NCBI GenBank assembly: GCA_026874595.1
Contig: CM049314.1
Location: 28,965,729-29,029,728 of the forward strand
DNA: 64,000 nucleotides
Direction: 5' to 3'
From: Sipunculus nudus
Taxonomy: Eukaryota; Annelida; Sipuncula; Golfingiida; Sipunculidae
Shown here one piece after another: positions 37,196 through 50,957 of the stretch. A model generated the notes under the pieces. That model searched no databases, was not told the DNA's origin, and saw only the letters and a list, made by a program, of their open reading frames with translations. Both the position numbers and the translations under genes were made by a program. Numbering within the stretch: the stretch's first letter is position 1; each line of letters starts with the position of its first letter.

Positions 37196-37275
37196 GGCGT
37201 AGCCAAGTGATAAGGCAACCGAACGGAAATCGAAAGATTGTGTGTTCGATTCCCACCGTCAGTGAATCGACTTTT
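37196..37275 (+). mobile_element. tRNA-derived SINE (serine-tRNA-like head)
   Basis: Contains a Pol III A box (TAGCCAAGTGA, 37200-37210) and a B box (GTTCGATTCC, 37244-37253), and shares GGCGTAGCCAAGTG, GGAAATCG and CCGTCAGTGAA with 48762-48834. A 5' leader (GTGCAAATACACAG, 37168-37181) is also shared. No long variable arm is present, so it is not a functional serine tRNA gene. The LINE target site lies just beyond it. Confidence 0.75.
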
Positions 37276-37309
37276 CAGCGTATACCATTTCCATCTATAA
37301 ACAATGAAC

Positions 37310-40300
37310 AAGATTTTTTCTTTGAACTTAAAATGTTTACTTTATTACTATTTATTACATGTTAACATGCCACATGACTTTTACATTACTGATATTATTG
37401 ATATTCATGACAACACTTAAGGTCTAACTATTACTGTATTATACAAGAAGTAACAGCCAATATACTAGTTACTCCAAAAGAGTGTTTAAAAGCACCCAAA
37501 TGCTCTTTGAAATTAATTTTAATTTTCCTTTCTGCTTTCACCAAAAGTGACTATGTAATATTTTTTAATATAGTTTGTAAAGATCTATGAAATGCAGCCC
37601 AAGTTTTGTTACTACACATGGGCTACCTCACTTTTATCTTTTAGAACAATAGAGCAGATGTGTTCCTGCATTAGTAGTCATCAATGTTTTGGCTGGCTAT
37701 ATCTTTGAAGCTTTTGAAAATACCAAATAGTTGACAGGTCCCCTTTCCAGGCTCCTTTCTTGCAGGTGACTAGTAACTGGACCACTACAAGTAGGACTCG
37801 CAAAAGAAATTTTATTAATGCTCCTGTTATCTATTTTTTTTTAATAGGTTCTACTTCCTAAGTATTGTTAAAAGTATGTATGCATGCCACTGTGGATTTC
37901 ACTCTTTAGATTTAGTGTGTAACAAGTACTTGTCAAAAGAATGTTTTGATTAGGATGAAGATATGTTAATAAATAAATACTTATCAAAAGTGGATAGATC
38001 ATTGGTGCTAATAATTCCAAATCTTATTTATTTCTTCACTTCTAAACATTCAATTATTATAAGTAAATTGTTATCAATCATCAATTTAATGTTAAATGAC
38101 AGTTGCTTGAGCATCACTCTAAGCATTCTGAAGGCAAAGTCCAGTCATGTTTAGATGCATATAAGATTGTCTGTTTTACTGTAGGTAATACAGGTTTTAG
38201 TGTGGAAAGGAGTAATAACAGTTTTGACATATGTCTGATCATCCACAACAATGTTTATTACTATTGTCATTTTTGTTACTACGGCATTGATGCATTAAAA
38301 AAAATAGAATATTTTCAGCAACTCATACTAACTATATATCAGTACGCACACCTGCCTCCAAAAGGAAAACAGGTCCTCCAGATTCAGTTGTACCATAACT
38401 ATGCTATCGACTGTAGTAAATGTATTGATATCTATGAGAACTTTGTACAGATTTTAATACATACAGACCTAAACACTTTCTGGAATGGAAAATAGACCAG
38501 TCAAACATGGATATTTCATGCTCTTTGATGACCTTGTTGAAAGGAGGTATTAAGGTTTGGGGAAAATTTTGTATTTACCACTATTACTTATATACTCTAT
38601 AATATCATGAACATAATTTTATTAGTCAGATGAGGCTTAATTAATATTACTACTATGTTGATTACAACCAAGTTCATCATTAATTCAAGTTATATTATCA
38701 CGAGATACCAGTCACAATGTCAGTATTAACTTATTAAAGGGTAGTAATACAAAAGATAAGATTTGGTCAACTATACATCATTAGTGTAATGATTGGGGGT
38801 TAAAGTTGAAGTTACTTTTTGTGATATCACATGTGCTATTGTGTTAGACATCCTTGGGAGGAAAATCTTCTCAAGATGAATAACAGTCCACTTTCACTAT
38901 ATAATATAAATTTTTCACTGATAATGAACAGAGCTCTACTGATAAGTAGTCAACACTCAGCACTAGACAGGAACTCTTTCTGTTAGATCTGTAGCAGAAC
39001 TTATAACTTGTCATAACCGGTAAGCTTATTTTTATGATGTTTATGTCATAGTTTATATTATTTAGTGTATTCTATGTATTTTTACATGTTTACTGTATGT
39101 GTTGTATATATTTTAGGTACATTAACAAATGCAAGGGTATTAATATATACTGGCACTTCCCCCAGTATAGAAAAACTAATCAATATAATCTTTTATGACC
39201 AATATTTGTCAAATAATATCACTTAATGCTAGAGGTCTAGCAAGTTACCCAAAAAGAAGAGAAGTTTTTCATTGGTTGAATAGGAAAGAAAGTTCTATCA
39301 TATTTTTACAAGAAACTCACAGCACAAAAGATTGTGAAAATAGATGGAAAACAGAAAAGGGTAACCATATATATTTTAGCCACGGCACCAACCAAGCAAA
39401 GGGGGTATGCACACTAATTAAAAACAGGTCAGACATTCAGGTTAAAGAGGTAATTAATTATATTCTTGGACGATATTTGATTATTAACACAACAATAGGT
39501 GAACACGACCTAACCTTAGTAAACATTTACGCACCCAATAAAGATGACCCTAAATTTTTGAGGATTTAATTAACATTGTAAATCATCATGGTACAGGAAA
39601 TATAATAATAGGAGGAGACTTCAATTTAACATTAAATCCAGCATTAGAAAAAAAGGAGGAAATTCTAATAACCATTCTAAATCCAGACAAGTTATAAATC
39701 ATTGGATAGAACTTGAACAATTATCTGATATCTGGAGACTTCAACATCCTAATAGTTTGGAATATACATGGCACAGATACCGACCTGATCCAGTGTTTTG
39801 TAGATTAGATTACTTTCTAGTTAACGATAGCTTAATCAACAGCATTAGTCAGTCTGGAATCGAAGCTGGATATAAAAGTGACCATTCACTAATCACTATA
39901 AATATTATAAAATCAGAACATAAGCATGGACCAGGCTTTTGGAAACTAAACTGCTCACTGTTAAACGATGATACTTATATATCAACAGTTAAAGAATGTA
40001 TAAAAACAACAGTTCTTAATAATAAAGAGACAAATCCAACACTACTGTGGGACACCTTCAAATGTAAAATAAGAGGCGAAACTATAGCTTATGCAGTATA
40101 CAAAAAAAATTAAAATTACAAAAAATGAAACATTTAGAAAAGATGATTCACAACTTACAAAATTTATTCAATACAACAGGTGATACTAAAGACCGAGAAA
40201 ATTGGGAGGAAGCAGTGAACAAACATAGACAATTAATAGAAGAAAAAAACAGAGGGGCAATAGTGAGATGTAGAACCAGATGGTACTCAGAGGGAGACAA

Positions 40301-43150
40301 ACCATCTAAATACTTTCTCAATTTGGAAAAAAGAAATTACAATAAAAAATCTATACTAAAACTTAAAGATCAACATAGTGAACTAATATCAGAACACAAA
40401 GATATTTTAAAAGAAGAAATACGATTTTATAAAAAAAACTATATACAGCTAGAGAAAAGCTCAATAGCTCAAATAGAAATTTTCTTTCCACAGAATATCT
40501 TAAAACTCTAAATGAAGATGAAAAGGAATTATGTGAAGAAGAATTTAAAGAGGAAGATTTTAAATCTACAATTGATTCAATGTCTCTCAATAAATCGCCA
40601 GGTCCCGATGGATTCCCAGTCGAATTCTACAAAACATTCTGGGGGGATGTAAAAGAACACCTTATAAATGCTATTAATTATTCCTTTGAAACAGATTGTC
40701 TTCCAATAACTATGCGTCAAGGAGTTATATGCCTTATTCCTAAGAAAGGAAAAGACCAACATTATTTGAAAAACTGGCGACCTCTGTCTCTTCTTAATAC
40801 AGACTATAAAATAGTAGCAAAAACATTAGCTAACAAACTTAAATTAGTTTTACCATCCTTAATACACTCCGATCAAACTGGATTCATGAGAAATAGGTAT
40901 ATTGGAGAAAATATTATTAAAATTACAGGCATAATCTCTTATTTAAAAGAAATTAATAAAGGCGGTTATTTGCTATCAGTAGATTTTGAAAAAGCTTTTG
41001 ACCAATTAGAATGGCCTTATATTCAAAACACTCTTCAAATACTCAACTTTGGAACTAAATTTAGGAAGTGGATTAATTTATTGTACAACAACATTCACAG
41101 TTGTGTATTAAACAGAGGCTGGGCAACAGAATTCTTACCAGTTACCAGAGATGTAAGGCAGGGTTGCCCCCTTTCCCCTTACCTCTTTATTTTGGCAGCA
41201 GAAACATTAGCAACGGAAATAAGGAACAACCGTAACATAAGAGGAGTAACAATAAATCAGAAGGAACATAAAATCATACAATATGCCGATGATACAGTTC
41301 TAACCTCTGTCAGCCTACAGCCTCTGTCAGTACAAGAAACCTTAAAATTATTCTCTGACTTTGAACAAATATCGGGACTCAAAGTTAATATAGAAAAAAC
41401 AATAATAATGCCAATAACTGCTAATACACAAAACCAAGATACCATAAAAAATCTAGGTTTAAATTGGTGTACTAATCCTGTAAAAATCTTAGGAATCTAT
41501 ATTCATCAAGAATGGAAAAAAAATGATAGAGATCAACTATAAAGAAATCCTCAGTAAGATTAAAGTTATAATTAATACTTGGAGTAACAGAATGATGTCT
41601 CTTTCAGGTAGAATAACTATAGTAAAAACACTTATAATCTCTCAATTAACCTATTTATTCTTAGTCCTACCAAGTCCTCCAATCAATTATATTAAAGAGA
41701 TTGAAAAATTAATATTTAAATTTATCTGGAACAACCGGCCAGATAAAGTTAAAAGATCTACAATTATTGCACCAAGAAATAAAGGAGGGCTCAATATGAT
41801 TCATCTTCCATCTAACATGCAATCTTTAATAATTTCATGGGTTAAACGGTTCCTCAGTGGCCCTTTAGAAGATGGATGGAGACAGATTATTAATGTACAA
41901 TTTAAAAACCTCGGTTCAATTATTCTTAAATGTAATTTGAAAGAACATGACATACATAGCTTTAGTGACTCATGTGATCCATTCTGGAAAGATGTGCTTC
42001 ACCATTGGTGCAAATACAATTTTAACAAGTCAGTTAAATCAGACGAAATTCAGTCACAAACATTATGGTATAACTCTCATATAAAGGTTAAAGATAAAGT
42101 AATTTTTTATATGAAATTACATACTGCAGGTATAAATACTCTTTCTGACATAACAAAAAAATCGGGCAATTATCTAGCATTTTTGACATATAAAGAATTC
42201 AATAACAAATACAAAGTTAGTACAAACTTTATAAAATATGCAGGTTTAGTGAACGCAATTCCAACCTGTTGGAAAAAAGAGATAAAAAATAACCCTTGTC
42301 TAGAAGCACAAGAATATACAGTGGACAAAATAATAAATAAGAAAAACACGGCACGGTATGTATACTTAAATGTAATTGAATCTATCTGCGTGAAACCATA
42401 AAAGCAAACAAAGAAATGGATTGGTGAATTAAGTTTACAAAATGAAGAAAATATCTTTAATGCATTCAAGAATATTGCCATGATTACTATTTCAGAGAAA
42501 CTAAGAATCTTTCAATTTAAATTATTACATAGGATTTTACCACTTAATCCACTTCTTTACAAACTGAAAATAAGCCAAAGTGAACTTTGTTCTTTTTGTA
42601 AAAAGGAAAAAGAAACTTACTTACATATATTTTATCACTGTGAGGTAACCCATAATCTATTAGTAACATTTAAGAGCTGGTTAAAAGACCTGGAACAACT
42701 TTTAAACTTAAGCAATACATTAACAGAAACAATATTAATACTCAACACCTCGGGCGACAGCTTACTGGATACCCTATTACTGTTACTAAAACATTATATA
42801 TATACATTTAAATGTAAAGGGAAATTACCAGTATTCTCTGTGTATAAAACGTATGTCACACAAATTTATAAAATTGAAGAACATATTGCAAGGACGAAAG
42901 GTAAAATGGTGACACATATTCAAAAGTGGAAAACTTTCAAAGCATACACTTAGGAAACGAATAATACAGTATAAAGAAAAAATATTTACCCCACATGTCA
43001 AATCACAAGAACATTTTTATTTTTGTAATGTACCTTGTCGTTTGTATTCGTATGTATGTATGTATTGTCACTGTCATTACACTGTCACGATATATAATGT
43101 ACTGTGTTATATTAAACTTATGTTTATAAAAAAAAAACAAAAAAAAAAAA
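37310..43150 (+). mobile_element. L1/Tx1-clade non-LTR retrotransposon (LINE), about 5.84 kb
   Basis: The right end is an A-rich tail (about 43128-43150). A direct repeat AACAATGAAC occurs at 37300-37309 and again at 43151-43160, the expected target-site duplication. Inside is a long decayed ORF2 (39195-42953). The 1.9 kb upstream of ORF2 holds no frame that I recognise as ORF1. The clade call rests on the order endonuclease - RT - CCHC and on resemblance of the EN/RT sequence to L1-Tx1 elements. The insertion split a SINE from the duplicated block at 43200. Confidence 0.85.
39195..42953 (+). pseudogene. LINE ORF2: endonuclease and reverse transcriptase, frameshifted
   Basis: Pieces in order: 39195-39569 (EN start, SLNARGLASYPKRRE, FLQETHS, VNIYAPNKDD); 39570-39700 (IIIGGDFNLTLNP, the EN GDFN motif); 39700-40113 (FCRLDYFLVND and SDHSLI, the EN SDH motif); 40125-40511 (linker, WYSEGDKPSKYFLNLEKRN); 40580-41542 (RT core: SPGPDGFP, DFEKAFDQLEW, RQGCPLSPYLF, YADDTVL); 41523-42401 and 42480-42953 (thumb and C-terminus, with the CSFCKKEKE...HIFYHCE zinc motif). 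At least four frame changes and an in-frame TAA at 42399-42401 break it. The RT aspartates are present, but the element cannot make a full ORF2 protein. Confidence 0.92.
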
Positions 43151-43199
43151 AACAATGAACCAGCATGGCTATATATATGTGTATATATATGTGTGTGTA

Positions 43200-43768
43200 T
43201 ATATAATAAATGTTACATTTTCAGAAGATATAAAAATTAAGAAATATTATAAAATAAATAAGTTAAAACAAGATTTTGTTATATTTTTCTAAATACTTTC
43301 AGGGTATCCTTTCCTTTTCCAAATGTTTATTTCTTGCACACCTGTAGAACAGTTATGCCATGCATATATAGGGTAAATTTCATATTAACAGACCCTTATT
43401 CGGATTTGTGACTCTAAGGGTGCTTCGTATAATAAAATAAAATAAACGCACTTAAGCGTTAAACGAATGAAAGGGCTGGTTATGTAAACAGACCAGTCAA
43501 GCAAAACTTGAGACAATTCTGTAATTTAGTATGTATTGACAACTGACACTTCAACGTCGCTCCTGCTTTTGAATTGAATATTGTTCATTGACATTGAACT
43601 TGAGCAATAGATAGCATAGTTTTATCTGCTGACCTGATTCATCTGTCGCTTCACACGCACCACCATTCAATATGGTCACATCCGATATTACCATAATGGA
43701 GGGGTGTGCCTTTTATACCGAGGGAATAACACACTTAAATATCAACAATTCAGAAGGGGTGCAACAAC

Positions 43769-43800
<32 letters not shown>
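43200..43800 (+). repeat. Duplicated block D, separated from its SINE by the LINE
   Basis: Matches 48845-49605. In B the SINE lies immediately to the left; here the related SINE (37196-37275) is 5.8 kb away, with the LINE inserted between them. This supports the inferred LINE boundaries. Confidence 0.85.

Positions 43801-43840
<40 letters not shown>
43770..43840 (+). repeat. (AC)n(TA)n compound microsatellite
   Basis: AC run followed directly by a TA run at the end of duplicated block D; block B ends in a TA array at the matching place (49604-49640). Confidence 0.95.
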
Positions 43841-43899
43841 ATTTTTTAATAGGATGTAGCATGTAACGTAATGACCATCTATTGAGTGCGATTCAAGAC

Positions 43900-44351
43900 G
43901 ACACAGAGGACAAAGCCGTTACTCCATGTACCCTTTCCGTGAAAGGTGTCAATAATCCAACGTTTGTCGGGGGTTGGATGTAATTTTTAAAGTTCCCAGG
44001 AATGACACAAGTTCAATTAACAATCCATTGTACTCAATGTGAACACTATCCTCCGCGCAAGGTTAACTTCCCCATATCGGACACAAATTTGATAACATAT
44101 ATTAAGTAACCTGAAACTTCGTTATCGTTTACCTGTTTATATATTCACACACGTAGTACAGAATTCTCTGCCTCTGCTTGACTGGACTGTGTACATAACC
44201 ATCCTTATCATTCTTTTTATCATTTATTTTTTCTATAAAGGACCTTGAGAATCCAAGATTTTAATATAAACTAATCTATGACTAAATAGCAGCTGAGACT
44301 TTTCCTACATAGGCCTGTATCATTGTGTATGTAAAATCTACCTTGCATCCA

Positions 44352-44422
<71 letters not shown>

Positions 44423-47100
44423 ATGAGGCGGTCAGTGCTTATTTCTTATTGTCCAATGATATTACTGGTTGACCTGGTGTGGTCACTGACATGGCTGTTA
44501 GGTAAATATATGAACATGATAATGCAATTCCACCTAATTTAAAATGTCATAGGCATCATCTATTGGTAGAACAGTACTGTTTCGTAGGAGCAATGCGGAG
44601 GTTGCTTTCAACTTTCAGGTACATAACTCGATGTGCCTTAGATGTATGATAATGAAAATAAATATAATAATTCTTTAACAATGTATGATATATATAATTT
44701 TCTGCATTATTAATATATTATATATGAAAAATGAAGGACTGTTTATATACAGGCGAGTATGACAGATCATAAGTATTAAGATAGTTAGCTTAAGAATGTT
44801 TTCACATTGTATCCATGGGTTTTGCCGGATATTGGTATACAATCTATATAACAACGTCATTCCACGTTTTGCTTTGTGTTCCTGAATGGTAAGTACAATA
44901 GTTCAGTGTATGTAATAAGCAAGACATTCTTTATATGATTATTTAGTTTTGGTCATAATTTTATTTAAGTCCATTGGGTCATTTATATGACATTTATATT
45001 AATGTTTATATAAATGACATCACAGACTATAAATAATAAATATGCTGGGAAACCAATGACAGTTATCAACACACACACACATATATATTAACATGGGATA
45101 TAACCCTCTCATAGTAAAAACACATGAAAATTACATCATAAACCTCAAAATCCATCATGAAGCCATCATAGTCGCGGACACCTATTAGTGACGTACCATC
45201 CATTTCCCAAACCACTTAAATTAACCCCAAACTACAGACAATTCTCAGAGCAGATCAAGATCTTTAAGTGATTTTCCTTTGGTTTTTGCTACTCTCATAA
45301 GCACTTTAATGTGTACTCGTTAATATTCTTGTTTGTTTTAAATACGAGTCCATAAACTGTGGAGTTGATTAAAATTACTTGCCATGTTGTTGCAACTGTA
45401 AACATTAGCTATCGTGTATTAGCATACTCTAAATAGAAATGCACATGCACACTGACGTGTTATAATGCTGTAATAATCAGAGTTTTCTTTTTTAGTATAT
45501 TTTTATGATTCATTCCTAAACGTCAGTTTATAATGATAAGCTCAATGGATATGACATTTTTCATATGTCCTTTCAGGTGAACACCCAATCTTTACTGGTT
45601 GCCAGTAGTGGGTACCTGGTACATGAGACCACTCTCCCTTCCTCTTGCCCACCCATTTGCCATATCACTTCCAAACAAAGCCCATGGAAGTTAAAAAGAT
45701 ATATTAGTATTTCAGTGCTAAGCTTTTGTAAAAAAAAAAATGAGCCCGATTACAGAATGTACTTGGACAAGTATTTTGCGAGTGCATAACCTTCAGATCT
45801 TTAAACTATTGATGGATAGCCGGTACAAAAATATAGCAGGGCATAATCCTGGAAGTATAACAACTAGACCAAACGTTATGGTTTCATGGGAAAGACTTAT
45901 TAGAGCTTTCTGTACAAAAAGAGAAGACATTTTGCTATTATTACTGTTATGTCTTCAGGTCAAATGCTGATGAAACAATACAACATTAAATCTATTCAGA
46001 TTGGGCGCATGAACCTAAAATTGGACATACATGCAAGTTTATCTACTCGTTTGCAAGCTATACTGGTCTGGATAGGGCGCCCAAAAAAATGGACAATCGT
46101 CAAACTGTATCTACCTTAGTTAATGACATCATATTGAAAAAACATAGAACTTATATAAAGTAAATATCAAAGGGCATACAGTTCTTGTGTATCAATGAAC
46201 GTCCACTTAGAGGGGACAGAAACAGTCGCTTTGTCAAACTTGATGACAAACCATTAGGACTAGGCATTAGATGCAAGAATTGGAGAGCAAAACTGCAAAC
46301 TGATTAAGTCTCTCTCCAAACGGTGGCCCCAAAAAGCGGGACTTTCTTCGAGTAACATGCATTCAAGACTTGTTCGAACTCATTGGACTGGATCCGAATG
46401 TTCTCCCTTCAGAGATATATATCAAAAGATGTATATATGGACAAGAACCTTGGGATATTTGTGTTATGCCTTATTATATGCTTATTTGGAGAGGCCTCTT
46501 TTTCCAAAATGACAATAATTCATGCCAAATACACACGTTCAATGACACTCAAGAGCGATTTTGTATTGTAGACTTTTCTTCAGGAGTGCACGATATCTTT
46601 AAATCATTGCGGTGTTAAGAAACGGAGAATTCATCTGTATTGACTCGTGTAAAGATATTGTAAATTGTGCTTTTGTATAAATTGAGTACACACACATAAT
46701 ATACTGTTTGATTATAATACGTGCAGTCTATATAATAGCATGTTAAATATTTCTTGGTTTTGGTTTTTCTTGTTATGATATATTTGGCCAGGCAGAAGAT
46801 GGCCGTTTTAAAAACCGTTTTTAGATTTAACCTAATAATTAATTTAAAACTTAGGGTGTTTAATGGTTTAACTATGACTAGTTACAGTATATGTGCTTAT
46901 CAGAGCATTTTTTCGCTTTATTGGTATAGCTATTTGTAATCGCGTCATTACTAATTGTATTGACAGTACAGTCAATCACAAGTATATGTTTACAGTGACA
47001 TTGCCGGGGGATAGTGACAGCAGTGGCATTGTTGTCATTCAACGTTAACTTCGTACACGCTGTAAAGGTCAGGATTTTGATCATTAGGAACTCTATACCT
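43900..47100. other. Intergenic, nothing recognised
   Basis: One TA array and small palindromes (for example TTATATGACATTTATATTAA near 44980). Short open frames at 45565-45970 and 46370-46618 lack domain similarity. Confidence 0.5.
44357..44420 (+). repeat. (TA)n microsatellite
   Basis: Uninterrupted TA array of more than 30 repeats. Confidence 0.95.
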
Positions 47101-47129
47101 AATTATAATTATTCTAAAGCGTTATTAAT

Positions 47130-48745
47130 TCTTATATTCCGACAGAGGGCAGTAGAATACACATTTGCCTCTGTCACATTTGAGAAATTATTATTAGCTT
47201 TTCCAATTAATAATTCTTTATAGTTTACAGTAAGAAATAGAAAGCTGAGGTTTTAACTGCAACCCTAAACAAACGTTTTTGACAAATTTTTGACGAGGCA
47301 GAGTAATCACCCCCAGCCTATATTTGATGTGAGCATCGCCATCCATTATCCTGCACAAATATGAGCGAACTATTAGGCATTTTTATCACACCAAAAGCTC
47401 GATCTACATGAGTGATGAGACAAGTCTTACGGGAAAATGCACTGCGGCGGTGAACCATCCTATTGCATCGATAACGTTGTAAATCTTAGTGCTAGACTAA
47501 GAGTGATAAAATAACGCAAAAAATGCATGTGAACTGACAAATCCAAATAAAAATCCATATCTTTATTGTAACAATGTCCCTTGCAGTTTTTTATCGTCCA
47601 GTAACCTATGCGAGAACTATGCATTCATGCGTTCAGAAATTCGGGGGTGGGGGGTGGGGGGGGGGGGGGCGCATCATTATGCTGAATAACAACGGAATGT
47701 TCTGCCACATGGGCCATGCTGTTAGTAGGTACACAAAAATAGTCAACAGCTGATCTGCAAAATTCTGCGACAGACTATCTGTAGGCCAATGACTCGATGT
47801 CAAAATGACGAAATTAATCGCATCCTCATCGAGCCTTAGAATGAAGTTCTCGTCAAAACTGATCAAGTAAAAGCAACCTGGTATCGGGGTAGAATTCCTT
47901 ATGCCAGAGGACCGACAAATGAATGATCACTTTATTGCTTTTATTTCTTAACGTTCAATCAAAGCCATTTATAATAATTCAGTTACTTAAAATTATATAT
48001 TAGCTGCATATTTTTTTATTTATATATTTGTTTATACAATATTTGACGCTGTAATTTCAATTTGTTTTCTATCAAGGAAAAAAAATAAAATAAAAATGCG
48101 AACAATTTACAAGTATTAGATAACTAATGCGGCAATATGCCATAATCTAGAAGTTAGAAAAAGGGGAAATTTCCATCTGCATGATAATTGTTGATACGTA
48201 TGATATCTGAGCTGGATGGAAAAGTTTAATCAATGAAAGTGAATTAAATTTTCTGACATTTTTAATATTGAAATTATTGGAAGATTCTTTTTTTTCTTAT
48301 ATTTATAAATCTATGCATGTGTTCCTATATTTATGTCACATTTTTGTCACTAGCAAATTCAGAGCAAGTTCAACCAAGAGATTGGAATTTTGTGACTTAT
48401 TGAAGATTTGAAGTTTCTTTGACATTGGCAATTGAATATAATACCGAGCTCTTACATACATAATATTTGTCTCATATAACACTACGCGTTTATGTGCTAA
48501 TGAGGAAAATGCATTATTCACGGGGTTCAAAGTCTTTATTTATTATTAATCTTTATTAATTTGAATGGACTAAGACAAAGAACAAGGAATTTTTTAAACT
48601 TTTGTCTGGTCACTCCTCATTTTCATTCGTACTTTTCATTCCAATCCGGTCCACAAGAAGAAAAAAGAGAAAGTTAATAAATATTTGAAATTTTACTGAT
48701 TTGTATTTCACATAGTGTTGCATCAATCAGGATTGTGCAAATACA
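47130..48745 (+). repeat. Segmental duplication, truncated copy B (left part)
   Basis: 47133-47330 resembles 21795-22005 (the region just upstream of ANKRD39). 47330-48745 then follows copy A from about 24540 to 28335, without the sequence between 22.0 and 24.5 kb and without the two copy-A insertions. It ends at a tRNA-derived SINE, so no lipocalin exons are present here. Confidence 0.85.
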
Positions 48746-48840
48746 CAGATGTGAAGGGAATCAGGCGTAGCCAAGTGGTAAGGCTAACGACTGGAAATCG
48801 GAAAATCGTGGGTTCGATACCCCCCGTCAGTGAACCGACT
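48735..48840 (+). mobile_element. tRNA-derived SINE in duplication copy B
   Basis: A box TAGCCAAGTGG and B box GGTTCGATACC, with an anticodon-like loop CTGGAAA. It resembles a serine tRNA without the variable arm. The sequence switches from an A/C-like left side to a D-like right side exactly at this SINE. Confidence 0.75.
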
Positions 48841-48844
48841 TTTT

Positions 48845-49601
48845 ATATATATATATATAAATATGAGAATTATTATAAACTGAATAAGTAAAACTATGGA
48901 ATAAATTGGTTATATTTTCTTAAATACTTACATTTATTCTCTCCTTTTCAATATGTTAACATATGTGGACATACTTGTAAAAGAAAAGTTGTACCATGCA
49001 TAAAATTCGGAAAAAATCGTATTAACAAACCGCTAATCCCCTTAAAAGAAATCAACTTTCGTTGCGCCATTTTTTCAGAAGATAGCGCCGCCATCACTGC
49101 AGCATTCAGTAAACGGAAGGTAGGTACAAACGAACTCATGTTGTTTCTGGCAAATTTCTGACAGATTTTATATACAGTATGCCATGTGCCTCGTATATGG
49201 GAAATCACAGCTGCATGGTCATAAATAATTTTATATTCGGAAATGTGACTCTCAGGGATCTTCATAAAATAATAAAAAAAACCTAAAGCATAAAACGAAT
49301 GAAAGGGCTGGCTTTGTAAACAGATCAGACAAGCAAAACGTGAGATAATAATAATTTAGTATGTATTGACAACTGACACTTCAACGTGGCTCCTGCGTTG
49401 TTATTGAAACTTGTTCAGTGATATTGAACTTTAACCAGAAACAACATAGATTTATCTGCTGACCTGATTCATCTGTCGCTTTACACGGGCCACGATTCAA
49501 TATTGCCACATCCAGGATTTCCATTATGAAGGGGTTTTCCTTTTACACCGAGGATATAACACACTGAAATATCCACAATTCAGAAGGGGTGTTTCAAATT
49601 T

Positions 49602-49605
<4 letters not shown>
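48845..49605 (+). repeat. Duplicated block shared with 43200-43800
   Basis: Follows the SINE at 48735-48840 and matches 43200-43800 in the same orientation, for example AACGAATGAAAGGGCTGG and TATGTATTGACAACTGACAC in both. Both copies end in a (TA)n array. Confidence 0.9.
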
Positions 49606-49647
<42 letters not shown>

Positions 49648-49651
49648 ACCA

Positions 49652-49694
<43 letters not shown>

Positions 49695-49760
49695 GTTATA
49701 TATATAAACTGTATATAACTACATATATATGTATATATACTTCCATATAAATAACTATAT
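49604..49760 (+). repeat. (TA)n arrays with short spacers
   Basis: TA arrays at about 49604-49640 and 49654-49691, followed by ATATATGTATATATAC-type sequence. Confidence 0.9.
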
Positions 49761-50607
49761 GTTTATTGGGTCTTAAAACAGTCTCATTCTCGAAAAACTG
49801 GGTCCAATTTAGCTATTGGGTTCACTTGCCGAGATATTGGATCCGTACTCAATAATTACCGGACCAAATTATTATAACAGTTTAAATTAAACATCTTGAA
49901 AAATACATTTAAAATAACCCTTAACCTCACATCTGATTTATTGGGTCCATCCCAGTACTAGAGCATTATATATAAAACTGTTTATTCGCCAATCAACATC
50001 GAATTCACAGCATTTTGGTTAGAGTAGATGTCACATAAGCGTTTCGTAAAACAAACATGTCTCTGGGCAAAATTAAAAACAAGGCCCCGGAACAAGCAGA
50101 ACTGAAACAGGGCTGTAAGTGCAAACAAGTAGCGTTTCTTCCATGTCAAAGGTAAATCGGCCAATGTGTCGCCTAGATATGACATTTGTTAAAATTCTCA
50201 ACAAAGTTATACACGAAATTTTCAATTCACCTTATCTTTGAATATCTAAGATTCAGATGAAGAACTCGATAAAATAATAGGGAGCATATATGGCTAACTA
50301 ACTTTGATCTACATTTTGTATTATACTTGTCAGTTGAAAAAAATGTATAGAGTTATAGTTACTTTAAACATTTTACTTATTCATTACTCTTCATTTCTCT
50401 TCATCAAATGCACGATATTCAGTGTTTCAAGATTTCCACATTAACACTGATTGATGCCCCCTAAAGTAACTTCGATCTCCGACTTGTTTTGAAACCACGC
50501 GAGTCACTTGTGCCAAAATGTGGTATTGTGTATAAATAGGTGAGTCATGGTTTCGACAACTTTGATTAAACATTATTAAACAGTTACTATTTTAGCATAG
50601 GCAGATT

Positions 50608-50629
50608 TATATATATATATATATATATG

Positions 50630-50678
<49 letters not shown>

Positions 50679-50692
50679 GAATATATATATAA
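50608..50692 (+). repeat. (TA)n microsatellite
   Basis: TA arrays with short interruptions (GAAA, CGAA), about 270 bp upstream of the Penelope-like remnant. Confidence 0.9.
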
Positions 50693-50957
50693 GATCTGGT
50701 ATTATGATGTTTCACAATAAAATTGTATTAGAATATTTTTATTAATATTAAATGAGATTTAAATTTAAAATCTTAAGTAGAAATATTTGTCAATAAAATA
50801 TCATATTTTAATTGTACATATATCCGAAACGTCTGTGGCGTTTATTCAACAGTTATATGTGTAACATCTCTTGGTTTGATCCAGTTTTCCTGGTTATTTT
50901 CCTGCGATGGAGTATAAACCATATTGAGTTTCGAAACTACAAAATATTTTTATCAAT

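Noticed and set aside
37196-37275. A serine tRNA gene (also at 48762-48834)
   Set aside because: A and B boxes are good, but the variable arm expected of tRNA-Ser is missing, a shared 5' leader precedes both copies, and they behave as interspersed repeats.
38103-38495. 130-codon frame upstream of LINE ORF2 as ORF1
   Set aside because: No zinc knuckle, RRM or coiled-coil features of L1/Tx1 ORF1 proteins; composition looks non-coding.
45565-46618. Short plus-strand frames at 45565-45970 and 46370-46618
   Set aside because: No domain similarity, no consistent splice signals linking them, ordinary length for chance frames.
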